Assembly: GCF_040049215.1 (NCBI RefSeq)
Contig: NZ_JBDZDN010000004.1
Location: forward strand, 248,001-312,000
Length of the DNA stretch: 64,000 bases
Origin: Mesorhizobium_K sp040049215
Lineage (GTDB): Bacteria; Pseudomonadota; Alphaproteobacteria; Rhizobiales; Rhizobiaceae
Direction of reading: 5' to 3'
In this document: positions 25,793 to 34,447 of the stretch, piece after piece
How the letters are laid out: every line of letters begins with the position of its first letter
Position numbering within the stretch: the stretch's first letter is position 1
The notes under the pieces: generated by a model
Database searches by the model: none
Told to the model about the DNA's origin: nothing
Seen by the model: the letters and a program-made list of their open reading frames with translations, nothing else
Translations under genes and position numbers: made by a program

Positions 25793-27880
25793 ATGGCGAT
25801 CACCGAGACAGCCGGCGTCGAGCCGGCGGCCAGAAACAGCCGCGATGTGTTCTTTGCGCTCGGCATCGTCGTCATCCTTGCGGTGCTGTTCCTGCCAATC
25901 CCGGCCTTCTTGATCGACGTCGGACTCGCTTTCTCCATTGCGCTGTCGGTGCTGATCCTGATGGTCGCGCTTTGGATCGCGCGGCCGCTCGACTTCTCGT
26001 CGTTCCCGACCATCCTGCTCATCGCCACCATGCTGCGCCTGTCGCTCAACATCGCGACGACGCGCATGATCCTTTCGCACGGCAATGACGGCACGCACGC
26101 CGCCGGCTACGTGATTTCCGGCTTCTCGAACCTGGTGATGTCGGGCGATTTCGTCATCGGCCTCATCGTGTTCATGATCCTGGTCATCGTGAACTTCATC
26201 GTCATCACCAAGGGCGCCACGCGCATCGCCGAGGTCGGCGCGCGCTTCACCCTCGACGCCATCCCCGGCAAGCAGATGTCGATCGACGCCGATCTCTCCG
26301 CAGGCGTCATCGACGACAAGACAGCGCAGCTTCGTCGCCGCGAACTGGAGGAGGAATCGTCCTTCTTCGGCTCGATGGACGGCGCCTCGAAATTCGTGCG
26401 CGGCGACGCCATCGCGGGCCTGATCATCACCTTCATCAACATCGTCGGCGGCATCACCATCGGCTATTTCCGCCACGGCATGGACCTCGGCAAGGCGTCA
26501 GACGTCTTCATCAAGCTTTCGGTCGGCGACGGGCTGGTGACCCAGATCCCGGCACTGATCGTCTCGCTCGCCGCCGGCCTGCTCGTCTCCAAGGGCGGTA
26601 CGCGCGGCTCGGCCGACAAGGCGGTGTTCGGCCAACTCGGCGCCTATCCGCGCGCCCTCTACGTCGCCGCCTTGCTGCTGCTGTTGCTCGCCCTGATGCC
26701 GGGCCTGCCGATGCTGCCCTTTGTCTCGCTCGCGGGCGCGATGGTGGCGATCGCTTACATCATTCCCCTCCAGCAGAGCCGGCGCGTCGCCGCCGCCGAC
26801 GCGGTGAAGAAGGAGGCGGCTGCGAACAAGGCCGACGAGGAAAAGAACTCGGTCAAGGCCTCGCTTGCAACCGCCGAGATCGAACTGCTGATCGGCAAGC
26901 AGCTTTCCACGAGGCTCCTCGTCGCGCATCAGGAGCTTGCGTTCCGCATGTCGAAGATGCGCAAGAAATTCGCGACGCAGTACGGTTTCGTCGTGCCCGA
27001 GGTGAAGCTGACCGACGACTTCGCGATCCCGTCCAAGAGCTACCAGATCAAGGTGCACGGCACCGTCGTCGCCGAACACGCCATGCGCGTCGGCGAGGTG
27101 ATGGTGCTGCTCGGCAGCCGCACCCAGCCGGACATTCCGGGCGAAGAGGTGCGCGAGCCGGCCTTCGGCATGCGCGCCTGGTCGGTGCCGGAGATGTTCT
27201 CGGAGGACCTGAAGCGGGAGCAGTACACTTTCGCCGACAACATGTCGGTGCTCCTGACCCACCTCTCCGAGGTCATCCGCAACAACCTGCCGCAGCTTCT
27301 CTCCTACAAGGACATGAAGGCGCTGCTCGAACGGCAGGACCCGGAATACAAGAAGCTCGCCGACGAAATCTGCACCTCGCACATCACCTATCCGGGCCTT
27401 CAGGCCGTGCTCAAGCTGCTGCTCGCCGAACGCGTCTCGATCCGCAACCTGCACCTCATCATCGAGGCTATCGCCGAGATCGCGCCGCATGTGCGCCGCA
27501 CCGAGCAGATCGTCGAGCATGTGCGCATCCGCATGGCGCAGCAGATCTGCGGCGATCTCAGCGAGGGCGGCGTGCTCAAGGTGCTGCGGCTCGGCAACCG
27601 CTGGGACCTCGCCTTCCACCAGAGCCTCAAGCGCGACGCCAAGGGCGAGGTGCGCGAGTTCGACATCGACCCGCGCCAGCTCGAGGAATTCGGCCAGGAT
27701 GCCTCGAAGGCGATCCGCGCTCATCTCGACGCCGGCGAGCGTTTCGTGCTGGTCACAGCGCCCGACGCTCGGCCCTATGTGCGCATGATCGTCGAGCGCC
27801 TGTTCCCGACCCTGCCGGTGCTGAGCCACGTCGAGATCGCCAAGGGCATCGAACTGCGTATCCTCGGGACCATCTCTTGA
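25793..27880 (+). CDS. flhA: Flagellar type III export protein FlhA
   Basis: FlhA is the main export-gate protein. It has 695 residues from ATG 25793; TTG 25775 would add six. The N-terminal half has about eight membrane helices with ARPLDFSSFPTILLIATMLR and ITKGATRIAEVGARFTLDAI, then PGKQMSIDADLSAGVIDDKT. The C-terminal cytoplasmic domain holds VSIRNLHLIIEAIAEIAPHV. The fliR TTG start overlaps its stop. In most relatives flhA follows fliQ directly. Confidence 0.97.
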   Translation: MAITETAGVEPAARNSRDVFFALGIVVILAVLFLPIPAFLIDVGLAFSIALSVLILMVALWIARPLDFSSFPTILLIATMLRLSLNIATTRMILSHGNDGTHAAGYVISGFSNLVMSGDFVIGLIVFMILVIVNFIVITKGATRIAEVGARFTLDAIPGKQMSIDADLSAGVIDDKTAQLRRRELEEESSFFGSMDGASKFVRGDAIAGLIITFINIVGGITIGYFRHGMDLGKASDVFIKLSVGDGLVTQIPALIVSLAAGLLVSKGGTRGSADKAVFGQLGAYPRALYVAALLLLLLALMPGLPMLPFVSLAGAMVAIAYIIPLQQSRRVAAADAVKKEAAANKADEEKNSVKASLATAEIELLIGKQLSTRLLVAHQELAFRMSKMRKKFATQYGFVVPEVKLTDDFAIPSKSYQIKVHGTVVAEHAMRVGEVMVLLGSRTQPDIPGEEVREPAFGMRAWSVPEMFSEDLKREQYTFADNMSVLLTHLSEVIRNNLPQLLSYKDMKALLERQDPEYKKLADEICTSHITYPGLQAVLKLLLAERVSIRNLHLIIEAIAEIAPHVRRTEQIVEHVRIRMAQQICGDLSEGGVLKVLRLGNRWDLAFHQSLKRDAKGEVREFDIDPRQLEEFGQDASKAIRAHLDAGERFVLVTAPDARPYVRMIVERLFPTLPVLSHVEIAKGIELRILGTIS

Positions 27881-28629
27881 CCGCGACCGTCGAAGGCGCG
27901 GTCATCGCCGCGTTCCTCGCCTTCTGCCGAATCGGCGCGTGCTTTCTCGTCATGCCCGGCCTGTCTTCCGTGCGCGTGCCGATCCAGGTCCGGCTCTTCA
28001 TGGCGCTCGCCGCCACCGGCGGCCTGCTCGTACTGTTGTGGGATCAGATCTTCCCGTTCGCCGATCGCCGCCCGGGCGTTCTTGTCCCGCGCATCGCTTC
28101 CGAGCTTCTGATCGGCGTCCTGATCGGGCTGATGGCGCGGCTCTACATTCTCGCTCTGCAGTTTATCGGCGCGGCCATAGCCATGCTGATCGGATACGGC
28201 GGCACCAGCGGACCGGGCATCGAGGACGGCGAACCGCAGGCGGCGCTCGGCGCCATCATCTCTTTCTCGGCGCTGCTGCTGCTCTTCGTCTTCGACTTCC
28301 ACCACGAGATCATTCGCGCGCTTGTCGCCTCCTACCAAGTTGCGCCGCTCGACGTTCTGTTCAACCCGCAGGCAGCCCTCGTGGACGTCACCGACACGCT
28401 GTCGGAATCCTTCCTCGTGGTCTTGCGGCTCGGCAGCCCGTTCGTCGCCTACTCGCTTCTGGTCAACCTGACCATCGGCTTCGTCAACAAGCTGGTGCCG
28501 CAGATACCGGTCTATTTCATCTCGCTGCCCTTCGTCATCGCGGCCGGGCTGATCATCTTTTACTTCGCCATCGGCACCATGCTGAGCCTCTTCGCCGACG
28601 GATTCGTCGACATCACCATCGGGAGGTAG
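27877..28629 (+). CDS. fliR: Flagellar type III export gate protein FliR
   Basis: FliR is an inner-membrane export gate subunit. It has 250 residues with about six membrane helices (AFLAFCRIGACFLVMPGLSS, AIISFSALLLLFVFDFHHEI, VNKLVPQIPVYFISLPFVIA). The best start is TTG 27877, which overlaps the flhA stop as TTGA; the next in-frame ATG would remove the first conserved helix. The rare start suggests synthesis coupled to flhA. Confidence 0.95.
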   Translation: MTATVEGAVIAAFLAFCRIGACFLVMPGLSSVRVPIQVRLFMALAATGGLLVLLWDQIFPFADRRPGVLVPRIASELLIGVLIGLMARLYILALQFIGAAIAMLIGYGGTSGPGIEDGEPQAALGAIISFSALLLLFVFDFHHEIIRALVASYQVAPLDVLFNPQAALVDVTDTLSESFLVVLRLGSPFVAYSLLVNLTIGFVNKLVPQIPVYFISLPFVIAAGLIIFYFAIGTMLSLFADGFVDITIGR

Positions 28630-28631
28630 GC

Positions 28632-29018
28632 ATGACCAATCGCGCGCGGCGGCTGAAAAAAATCCTGACGCTGCAGGAGCAGCTCAAGGCTATGCACGAG
28701 CTTCGTCATGCCAACTTCGTCGCACAAGCCGTCGCGGCGAAAAACGAGGCTGCCGAACTCGTCGACCGCTTCAACTCGGACGGCCAGATGCCGTCCCTGT
28801 TTCCGGAAGTCTATCACCGGCATATCGGGGCGGCCATCTCGCGCGAAGGCGCCAACAGGGATCTCGCCACCGGCGAGGCGGCGAAGGTCGCGACCGCGAC
28901 CGCGCGCGCCAACATGGTCGAGCGAAGCTGGCGCGAGGCGCGCGCAGCCGACGAACGCGAAAGGGGCGACCGTGAGCGGCTGGATATCATCGGCCAGCGG
29001 CTGAAGCCCGCCAAGTAA
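28632..29018 (+). CDS. FliJ-like coiled-coil protein of the rhizobial flagellar cluster
   Basis: A 128-residue, highly charged protein (MTNRARRLKKILTLQEQLKA, VERSWREARAADERERGDRE) predicted to be almost all helix. Size, charge and position after fliR fit the FliJ/FlhX-type genes of Rhizobiales, but no diagnostic motif is visible. FliJ acts as a stalk and chaperone in the export ATPase. The start has GGGAGG six bases upstream and lies two bases after the fliR stop. Confidence 0.6.
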   Translation: MTNRARRLKKILTLQEQLKAMHELRHANFVAQAVAAKNEAAELVDRFNSDGQMPSLFPEVYHRHIGAAISREGANRDLATGEAAKVATATARANMVERSWREARAADERERGDRERLDIIGQRLKPAK

Positions 29019-29074
29019 GGCTGCCACAAGCTTGCACGTTCATGATCGCAAGCTGACGAAACAAGGACGCCGTC

Positions 29075-29662
29075 GTGCCCATCTCCGCGCCAAGCCAGAT
29101 CGGACTGGACATCTTGCGTTCCCCCGCGCTTGCCGGGATCGAGGCCGCGCGCGCCGAACGCTTGAGCCGGTCCGACGCGGCGGCGAGCCAATTCGAGGTT
29201 GGCTCGACCGGCGATGCCAAGGCGCCCGGCGCCGCCGACAAGGCGGCAACCCCTGCAGGCTTCAGGCGCTTCGAGGCGATGGTGCTGCAGACCTTCATCC
29301 AGAACATGCTGCCGAAGGACGGCGCCGCCGTCTATGGCAAGGGCATGGCAGGAGACATGTGGAAATCGCTGCTTGCCGAGAAGGTGGCGACGGTGATGGC
29401 CGACCGGGGCGGCATCGGCATCGCCGACCGTGTTCTCGGCGACCGCTATGCTACAGCCGCACAGGCCGCCCCTGAAGCTCCGGCGGCGAAATCCCTTGCC
29501 GCGCCGGAGGTCGATCGCGGGGCTTCGATTGCCCCGGCGGTCGTCGAAGGGATGCAGCGGTCGCTCTCGCAATTGATCACCGACGAACTGACGGCGTCGC
29601 CGGAGAGCGAACGCCCGACAGACGGCCCGACCGAAATCCAGTCCATCACCGAGCGCGGATAG
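29075..29662 (+). CDS. flgJ: FlgJ-type rod-binding protein
   Basis: A 195-residue protein with the FlgJ rod-binding domain at about 65-125 (GFRRFEAMVLQTFIQNMLPK, YGKGMAGDMWKSLLAEKVAT, ADRGGIGIAD). It lacks the muramidase domain of enteric FlgJ, as in most alphaproteobacteria, so another enzyme must open the cell wall for the rod. The tail is Ala/Pro/Glu-rich and disordered. The start is GTG 29075 with AAGGAC upstream. flgN-like follows after five bases. Confidence 0.85.
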   Translation: MPISAPSQIGLDILRSPALAGIEAARAERLSRSDAAASQFEVGSTGDAKAPGAADKAATPAGFRRFEAMVLQTFIQNMLPKDGAAVYGKGMAGDMWKSLLAEKVATVMADRGGIGIADRVLGDRYATAAQAAPEAPAAKSLAAPEVDRGASIAPAVVEGMQRSLSQLITDELTASPESERPTDGPTEIQSITERG

Positions 29663-29667
29663 ATCAG

Positions 29668-30078
29668 ATGTCTGAGTATGCCCCCAATAGCCAGAGCCTC
29701 GCCCTGCGCCCCGCTCCCGAGCCGGCTGCCCGGCCCGGCAACCTCGGCGCGCTCATCGGCCGCATAACGGAGGCGGTCGCCGAGGAAACGGCTTCGATCC
29801 GCACCGACATCCGTTTCGACATCAAGGCGTCGAACGCGAAGAAGAGCCGCTACCTCTACGAGCTGACGCGCGCGCTGAAAGGCGCCGGTCAGGGCGACGT
29901 GCCCGCCGAACACCGCGACGGCCTCATCCGGCTGCGCGACAAGCTCTCCGATAACGAGGCGGTGATCCGCGCGCATCTCAATGCGGTCAACGAGGTCGCG
30001 ACGCTGATGCAGAACGTCATCCAGCACGCCGAGAACGATGGCACCTACTCGGCCGGCGAATTCGGCTACGCGCGGTGA
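29668..30078 (+). CDS. FlgN-like flagellar chaperone
   Basis: A 136-residue helical protein with features of FlgN-type export chaperones for FlgK and FlgL: a heptad-rich core (LGALIGRITEAVAEETASIR, SRYLYELTRALKGA, GLIRLRDKLSDNEAVIRAHL) and a disordered Pro/Ala-rich N-terminus. Context supports this: it follows the rod-binding gene, and the stop overlaps the next gene (GTGA). The match is by pattern, not strong sequence identity. Confidence 0.7.
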   Translation: MSEYAPNSQSLALRPAPEPAARPGNLGALIGRITEAVAEETASIRTDIRFDIKASNAKKSRYLYELTRALKGAGQGDVPAEHRDGLIRLRDKLSDNEAVIRAHLNAVNEVATLMQNVIQHAENDGTYSAGEFGYAR

Positions 30079-30608
30079 TCAAGTTCATCGCCGCCGCGAT
30101 CTGGCTTTGCGCCGTCACCATCGGCGCAGTATTCTATTCCTTCCAGAACGCGGCGGCCAGGATCGACGCTCCCGCGCCGCCGCCGCTGCTCGGCGGGCTC
30201 GACTACGTCAAAACCGAGATCGTCTCGGTTCCGGTGCTGAAGAACGGGGATATCGACGGTTATTTCCTCACGCGACTGGTCTACACGGTCGAGCCGGAGA
30301 AGATGGCCAGGCTGTCGGTGCCGGCGGAGGCGCTGATCGTCGACCAGGTCTATTCCTATGTCTACGGCAATCCCGATCTCGACTTCGTGAGCCACGAAAC
30401 GCTCGACCTCGACGCGTTCCGCTCGGGAATACGCAGCAAAATCAACGAGAAGGTCGGCGAGGATCTGGTTCACGAAGTGCTCGTCGAGCAGGTCGATTTC
30501 CTCTCAAAGGAAGAAATCCGCGACAACACGATCCGCCGCAAGCTTCAGGCCGGAGCCACCGCCCGCGAGATGGCGAAGGGCTTCAAGGAGCCGCCAAAGT
30601 CGCATTGA
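30075..30608 (+). CDS. Single-pass membrane protein of unknown function at the end of the flagellar operon
   Basis: A 177-residue protein with an N-terminal membrane helix (FIAAAIWLCAVTIGAVFYSF) and a periplasmic domain of about 130 residues (YFLTRLVYTVEPEKMARLSV, LVHEVLVEQVDFLSKEEIRD). The strand-helix pattern and membrane anchor recall FliL and SPFH-type domains, but I cannot assign it. GTG 30075 overlaps the flgN-like stop, so it is probably co-translated and related to motility. A hairpin follows 28 bases after the stop. Confidence 0.75.
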   Translation: MIKFIAAAIWLCAVTIGAVFYSFQNAAARIDAPAPPPLLGGLDYVKTEIVSVPVLKNGDIDGYFLTRLVYTVEPEKMARLSVPAEALIVDQVYSYVYGNPDLDFVSHETLDLDAFRSGIRSKINEKVGEDLVHEVLVEQVDFLSKEEIRDNTIRRKLQAGATAREMAKGFKEPPKSH

Positions 30609-30635
30609 CGGGCCGCGCAGGCTCACCCATGGTAA

Positions 30636-30659
30636 CGCCAGCCCAGGCTTGAGCTGGCG
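30636..30659 (+). terminator. Probable terminator of the flagellar operon
   Basis: CGCCAGC and GCTGGCG form a 7-bp stem around a 10-base loop, 28 bases after the last flagellar-linked gene. T residues follow only loosely. Confidence 0.5.
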
Positions 30660-30735
30660 CGCTTTCCGGCTATTTTCTGCGAGGGCCTCCGGCCGCAGTG
30701 CGGCCTGTAACGGCATGGAAACACAGGAGAATTCG

Positions 30736-31020
30736 ATGGGCGTCGTTGAGATCGCGGATCAGATCAAGCCGAAGGTGGAGAGTGCGGGCTTCGAGCGCTC
30801 GGTGAAGTTCGACACGGGTGCGGACGGGGTGATCGTCATCGACGGGGCGACGATCTCGACGAGCGACGCGCCGACGGACTGCACGATCAAGCTGTCGCTT
30901 TCGGATCTCGAGGACCTGATTTCAGGCGATCTCAGCCCGACGGCGGCCTTCATGACGGGCAAGATCAAGATCGAGGGCGACATGTCGGTCGCCATGGCGC
31001 TCAGCCAGCTGATCGGCTGA
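30736..31020 (+). CDS. SCP2 sterol-binding domain protein
   Basis: A single SCP2 domain of 94 residues: KPKVESAGFERSVKFDTGAD, DGATISTSDAPTDCTIKLSL, LISGDLSPTAAFMTGKIKIE and GDMSVAMALSQLI. Such proteins bind lipids or acyl groups; the bacterial ligand is unknown. ATG 30736 has CAGGAGA seven bases upstream. A 15-base palindrome GGCCGCAGTGCGGCC (30691-30705) lies 30 bases before the start. The gene runs convergent with the acetyltransferase downstream. Confidence 0.9.
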   Translation: MGVVEIADQIKPKVESAGFERSVKFDTGADGVIVIDGATISTSDAPTDCTIKLSLSDLEDLISGDLSPTAAFMTGKIKIEGDMSVAMALSQLIG

Positions 31021-31050
31021 GCGCTTAAAACATTGTAAGGAAAGGCTTTT

Positions 31051-31629
31051 TCAGGCGGCTTTGGCGACGCGGGCCGGCTTCGCCTTGCGCCCCGCGGCCG
31101 TGAGCGTACCGGTCGCGCCGTCGAGTGCGCCGGGTACCAGTTCCAGCGCCAGGAAGCGGTGACGCTCGTAGGGACCGGGCATGGCAAGCCCGCCGGTCTT
31201 CTCCGCCGTGAAGCCGAAACGCCCGTAATAGGACGCGTCGCCAACGAGCAGGATCGCCCGGTGGCTGAGGCGTTTCGCCTCTAAAATTGCGTGTGACATT
31301 AATGCCTTGCCGATGCCGGCGCCCTTCAGCGACGGCTCGACCGCAAGCGGCCCGAGCAGCAGAACCGGGCGGCCGTCGCCGGTGGCGACGTCCCACAGGC
31401 GCACCGTACCGGCGAGTACGCCATCCCCGCGGCGCGCCAAGAAAGCCAGGCCCTCGGACGGCCGCCGGCCGCGGCGCAGCTTCTGCGACGATTTACGCTT
31501 CCATTTCAGGCCCATAGCGCGATCGAGCAGCGCCTCGCGCGCGGCCGACAGTGCGGGGGCCTGTTGGTCGATTTCGGCGACGACGGTAAACGACACGGCA
31601 TTTTGCCGAACGATTTCAGCGGCTTCCAT
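31051..31629 (-). CDS. GNAT family N-acetyltransferase
   Basis: A 192-residue GNAT acetyltransferase. The acetyl-CoA binding motif is LLGPLAVEPSLKGAGIGKAL (residues about 91-110), followed by the motif B region LVGDASYYGRFGFTAEKTGG. The C-terminal 30 residues are Lys/Ala/Arg-rich and disordered. It lies downstream of the decarboxylase gene on the same strand, so it could modify a polyamine or its target, but the hairpin between the two genes argues for partly separate transcripts. Substrate is not known. Confidence 0.85.
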   Translation of the reverse strand: MEAAEIVRQNAVSFTVVAEIDQQAPALSAAREALLDRAMGLKWKRKSSQKLRRGRRPSEGLAFLARRGDGVLAGTVRLWDVATGDGRPVLLLGPLAVEPSLKGAGIGKALMSHAILEAKRLSHRAILLVGDASYYGRFGFTAEKTGGLAMPGPYERHRFLALELVPGALDGATGTLTAAGRKAKPARVAKAA

Positions 31630-31670
31630 TTATCCAACCCTTTGCGAGCAGCAGATTTTGTTCACAAGAG

Positions 31671-31701
31671 CTGGAAGCCCGCGAAAAGCGCGGACTTCCA
31701 G
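31671..31701 (-). terminator. Terminator-like hairpin after the decarboxylase gene
   Basis: CTGGAAG and CTTCCAG enclose a second stem CCGCG/CGCGG. It lies 22 bases after the decarboxylase stop on the minus strand. The run behind it is only moderately T-rich. Confidence 0.6.
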
Positions 31702-31723
31702 GCGATCCGATGGGAAATTCCCC

Positions 31724-32857
31724 TCAGATCACGTAGGATCGGAGCGGCTCGAAGCCGTTGAAGGCGACCGAGGCGTAAGTCGTCGTGTAGGCGCCCGTCC
31801 CCTCGATCAGAACCTCGTCGCCGATGGTCAGCGACAGCGGCAGCGGATAGGGCGTCTTCTCGTACATCACGTCGGCCGAATCGCAGGTCGGGCCGGCGAG
31901 CACGCAGGGCGCCGTCTCGGTGCCGTCATGCGCGGTCGAGATCGGATAGCGGATCGCCTCGTCCATCGTCTCGGCGAGGCCGCCGAACTTGCCGATGTCG
32001 AGGAACACCCAGCGCACATTGTCGTTGTCGGCCTTCTTCGAGATGAGCACGACTTCCGACTTGATGACGCCGGCATTGCCGACCATGCCGCGGCCAGGCT
32101 CGATGATGGTCTCCGGGATCTGGTTGCCGAAGTGCTTCGACAGCGCCTCGAAGATCGCCTGGCCGTAGGCCTGCGCCACCGGCACGTCCTTCAGGTAGCG
32201 GGTTGGGAAACCGCCACCCATGTTGACCATCTTGAGCACGATGCCTTCCTCGGCGAGCGTCGCGAAGACGCGCTTGGCATCGCCGAGCGCGCGGTCCCAG
32301 GCCGACAGGTCGCACTGCTGCGAGCCGACGTGGAACGAGACGCCATAGGCGTCGAGGCCAAGCGACTTCGCATGGCGCAGCACGTCGACGGCCATGGCGG
32401 GCACGCAGCCGAACTTGCGCGACAGCGGCCACTCGGCGCCTTCGCCGTCGGTGAGCACGCGGCAGAAGACGCGCGCGCCCGGAGCGGCGCGAGCAATCTT
32501 CTCGACCTCCTCTATCGCGTCGACGGCGAAGAGGCGGATGCCCAGCGAAAAGGCGCGCGCGATGTCGCGCTCCTTCTTGATGGTGTTGCCGAAGGAAATG
32601 CGCTCGGCGGGAGCACCCGCATCAAGCGCCATCTCGACCTCGGCAACGGACGCGGTGTCGAAGGACGAGCCCATCGAAGCGAGCAGGCGCAGGATCTCCG
32701 GCGCCGGGTTCGCTTTCACCGCGTAATAGATTCTGGAATCGGGCAGAGCCTTCTCGAAGGCGCGGAAATTGTCTCTGACGACATCGAGATCGACGACGAG
32801 GCACGGTCCATCGGGACGTCGGGTGGCGAGGAAGTCGAGGATGCGCTGGGTTGCCAT
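31724..32857 (-). CDS. Ornithine/lysine decarboxylase (group IV, PLP-dependent)
   Basis: A 377-residue enzyme of the alanine racemase fold that makes putrescine or cadaverine. PLP Lys48 lies in YYAVKANP. Also visible are SFDTASVAEVE, FHVGSQQ, NMGGGFPTRY, EPGRGMVGNAG and the catalytic Cys segment GPTCDSADV. Length and motifs match the Odc proteins of Rhizobiales, which often use both ornithine and lysine. A good ribosome site (GGAGAGACTTAG) precedes the ATG. About 500 bases without a gene lie upstream, probably with a structured leader. Confidence 0.93.
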   Translation of the reverse strand: MATQRILDFLATRRPDGPCLVVDLDVVRDNFRAFEKALPDSRIYYAVKANPAPEILRLLASMGSSFDTASVAEVEMALDAGAPAERISFGNTIKKERDIARAFSLGIRLFAVDAIEEVEKIARAAPGARVFCRVLTDGEGAEWPLSRKFGCVPAMAVDVLRHAKSLGLDAYGVSFHVGSQQCDLSAWDRALGDAKRVFATLAEEGIVLKMVNMGGGFPTRYLKDVPVAQAYGQAIFEALSKHFGNQIPETIIEPGRGMVGNAGVIKSEVVLISKKADNDNVRWVFLDIGKFGGLAETMDEAIRYPISTAHDGTETAPCVLAGPTCDSADVMYEKTPYPLPLSLTIGDEVLIEGTGAYTTTYASVAFNGFEPLRSYVI

Positions 32858-33360
32858 CTAAGTCTCTCCATTCGCGCTTTTCGGGCGCGCAAGCATGCTC
32901 ATGCTCGCGCGCCACTCGGGCCGCGCGGACATGCGGGTCAAACAAAGGCGGGACAGGAGTTCATGGAACCAGCCGGTGGAGACCCCGGAACCATGAAAAG
33001 CCGTCTCGCGGCGATGGACTGAAGCCTTGCCCGGCTCCGGTCCGCTTTGTCTGCCTTGGCTTGGATGGGAGACCCGTCCGCACTGCCGGCAATGATGGTG
33101 TGCCTCTTTGAGTAACCCCGGTCTTTGGACAACCGGAAGAGAACCAGAAAGGCCCGCACCGTCGTTGCTTCAAGGTGTCCTCGGGTCGGCGGTTGGCCGC
33201 TGAACCGACCGGAGGGGTTAGCTCCGGTTACCTTACCGATTTCCTCGCCATTCGAGGGACCGGCGGACACCCACAGGCACGTGCGACTTTGGGCAAGGCG
33301 CATATAGGCAAAAGCGATGTCACAATCAATGGGAAAATGCAGGGCCGCGACACCCCTCCC
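32858..33360 (-). promoter_or_regulatory. Long structured leader of the decarboxylase gene, candidate speF-type RNA
   Basis: This 503-base stretch has no supported gene. On the minus strand it has TTCATGG / CCATGAA (32991-32997 with 32960-32966) enclosing CCGG / CCGG, CCGGT/ACCGG near 33120, and a CGGCGG/CCGCCG-type stem near 33185. Alphaproteobacterial ornithine decarboxylase genes are known to carry the speF RNA motif upstream, and this region fits by position and structure. I cannot run a covariance search, so the family name is inference. Confidence 0.4.
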
Positions 33361-34080
33361 TCAGCGGCACTGCCGGCGCGGGCCGCCGTCATAGGGCTGA
33401 TAGCTGTTGTCTTCGGGCCGGTAGGAGCGATAGCGGCTCAAGCAATAGCTGACGTGGTCCGAGGTCGCGGCAGAGCTGCCGTCGCCGTCGAGCCAGGCCA
33501 GATCCGACGGATCGTCCGCGGCGAATGATGCATCGTAAATCCGGGCGCCATTCGCATCCGGCAGCACTGTCCGGCCGGGCACGGCGGCCAACTCGGCGGA
33601 ATAGGGCGAAACGCAAGGCCGTCGCCTGCCATCATAGGAGATGTAGCTGTCGGTTTCCAGGCGATAGGAGCGATAGCGGTTGGCGCACCACTCGGCATGG
33701 GTGATCGCCAATTGTTCGGTCAATGCCTGTTCGGGCTCTTCCGCCACCAGGAATACGTCCCCTGCCTCGTCGCCCGTCAGGGATGCGGTCGTGAGGCCAT
33801 CCACGGCTTCCAAGGCGACAGCGGCGTCCTGCGCTTCGACGGCTGGCGCTTCGGTCAGCCTGGGGTCGGCTCGCCTCTGGAAGGCGGCAATCCTTTCGAA
33901 AGCCTGAGCGGCCGGGTCGACCTTGCGCGCCTCGTCGGTCCAAAGGCTGGCCACATCGACGCTCGCTTCCGGGCGATTTCCCGGCTCGGCCGTGAGCAAA
34001 AGCGTTGCGCCTGCGATCCCGAGGCCGAACATGCCTAGCGACGCCACGAAGCCCGTCGCAATTTCGAACAGCGGTTTCAT
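33361..34080 (-). CDS. Membrane-anchored protein with two BA14K-like motifs
   Basis: A 239-residue protein with an N-terminal membrane or signal segment (ATGFVASLGMFGLGIAGATL), an acidic linker, and two copies of the BA14K signature: WCANRYRSYRLETDSYISYD and, at the very C-terminus, YCLSRYRSYRPEDNSYQPYD followed by RRQC. BA14K is a Brucella immunoreactive surface protein with lectin-like activity and one such motif is usual. The duplication inside one chain suggests a two-site binding protein. It lies upstream of, and co-directional with, the decarboxylase gene. Confidence 0.8.
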   Translation of the reverse strand: MKPLFEIATGFVASLGMFGLGIAGATLLLTAEPGNRPEASVDVASLWTDEARKVDPAAQAFERIAAFQRRADPRLTEAPAVEAQDAAVALEAVDGLTTASLTGDEAGDVFLVAEEPEQALTEQLAITHAEWCANRYRSYRLETDSYISYDGRRRPCVSPYSAELAAVPGRTVLPDANGARIYDASFAADDPSDLAWLDGDGSSAATSDHVSYCLSRYRSYRPEDNSYQPYDGGPRRQCR

Positions 34081-34447
34081 ATGTGCTCCCTAGCTTTCCT
34101 ACAGAATGCGGATTTGCCGCAACGGTTCCCACCGCACGGAAACAGGTTGGGGTTGCCGCGGACGCCAGACGCTTCCCTACGCCGGCGCTTCTCATCGCAG
34201 ACATCCCTTGCCGATCTGACGGTCGAGCGCGTCAGCCAGGTCCTCCACGCTGCACGAGCGGGGCGGCGCGACCGCCAAGGGGCGCTCATGGCGTCATCTC
34301 GGCACGTCAATTGCGCCGCCCACATCCGCCTTGGTCCGCAAGTCTGATGTAGGATACCGTAAATTACCTTCCAATACGGGGCGTCCTGCCCCAACGTAAT
34401 CCTTGGGCAAGACCTTGCCCTAAATTTTGTTGGAAGGAGCACTGATC
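34081..34447 (+). other. 367-base gap with two tandem hairpins
   Basis: No gene is supported. Near the right end are two hairpins, GGGGC-GTCCT-GCCCC (34378-34392) and GGGCAA-GACC-TTGCCC (34405-34420), the second followed by TAAATTTT and then the ribosome site GGAAGGAG of the next gene. They could form a leader that attenuates that gene. The left 290 bases must also hold the promoter of the BA14K-like gene; I cannot place it. Confidence 0.45.

Noticed and set aside
26498..27829. A 443-codon minus-strand frame opposite flhA
   Set aside because: Same reason: composition of an antisense shadow, no recognisable domain, no ribosome site.
32938..33303. A 121-codon minus-strand frame in the decarboxylase leader
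   Set aside because: No family resemblance, unusual composition, and it overlaps the structured region; better explained as non-coding leader.
34077..34442. Possible small genes on either strand between the BA14K-like and Tat-exported genes
   Set aside because: Open frames exist, but none has a ribosome site, domain or plausible composition.
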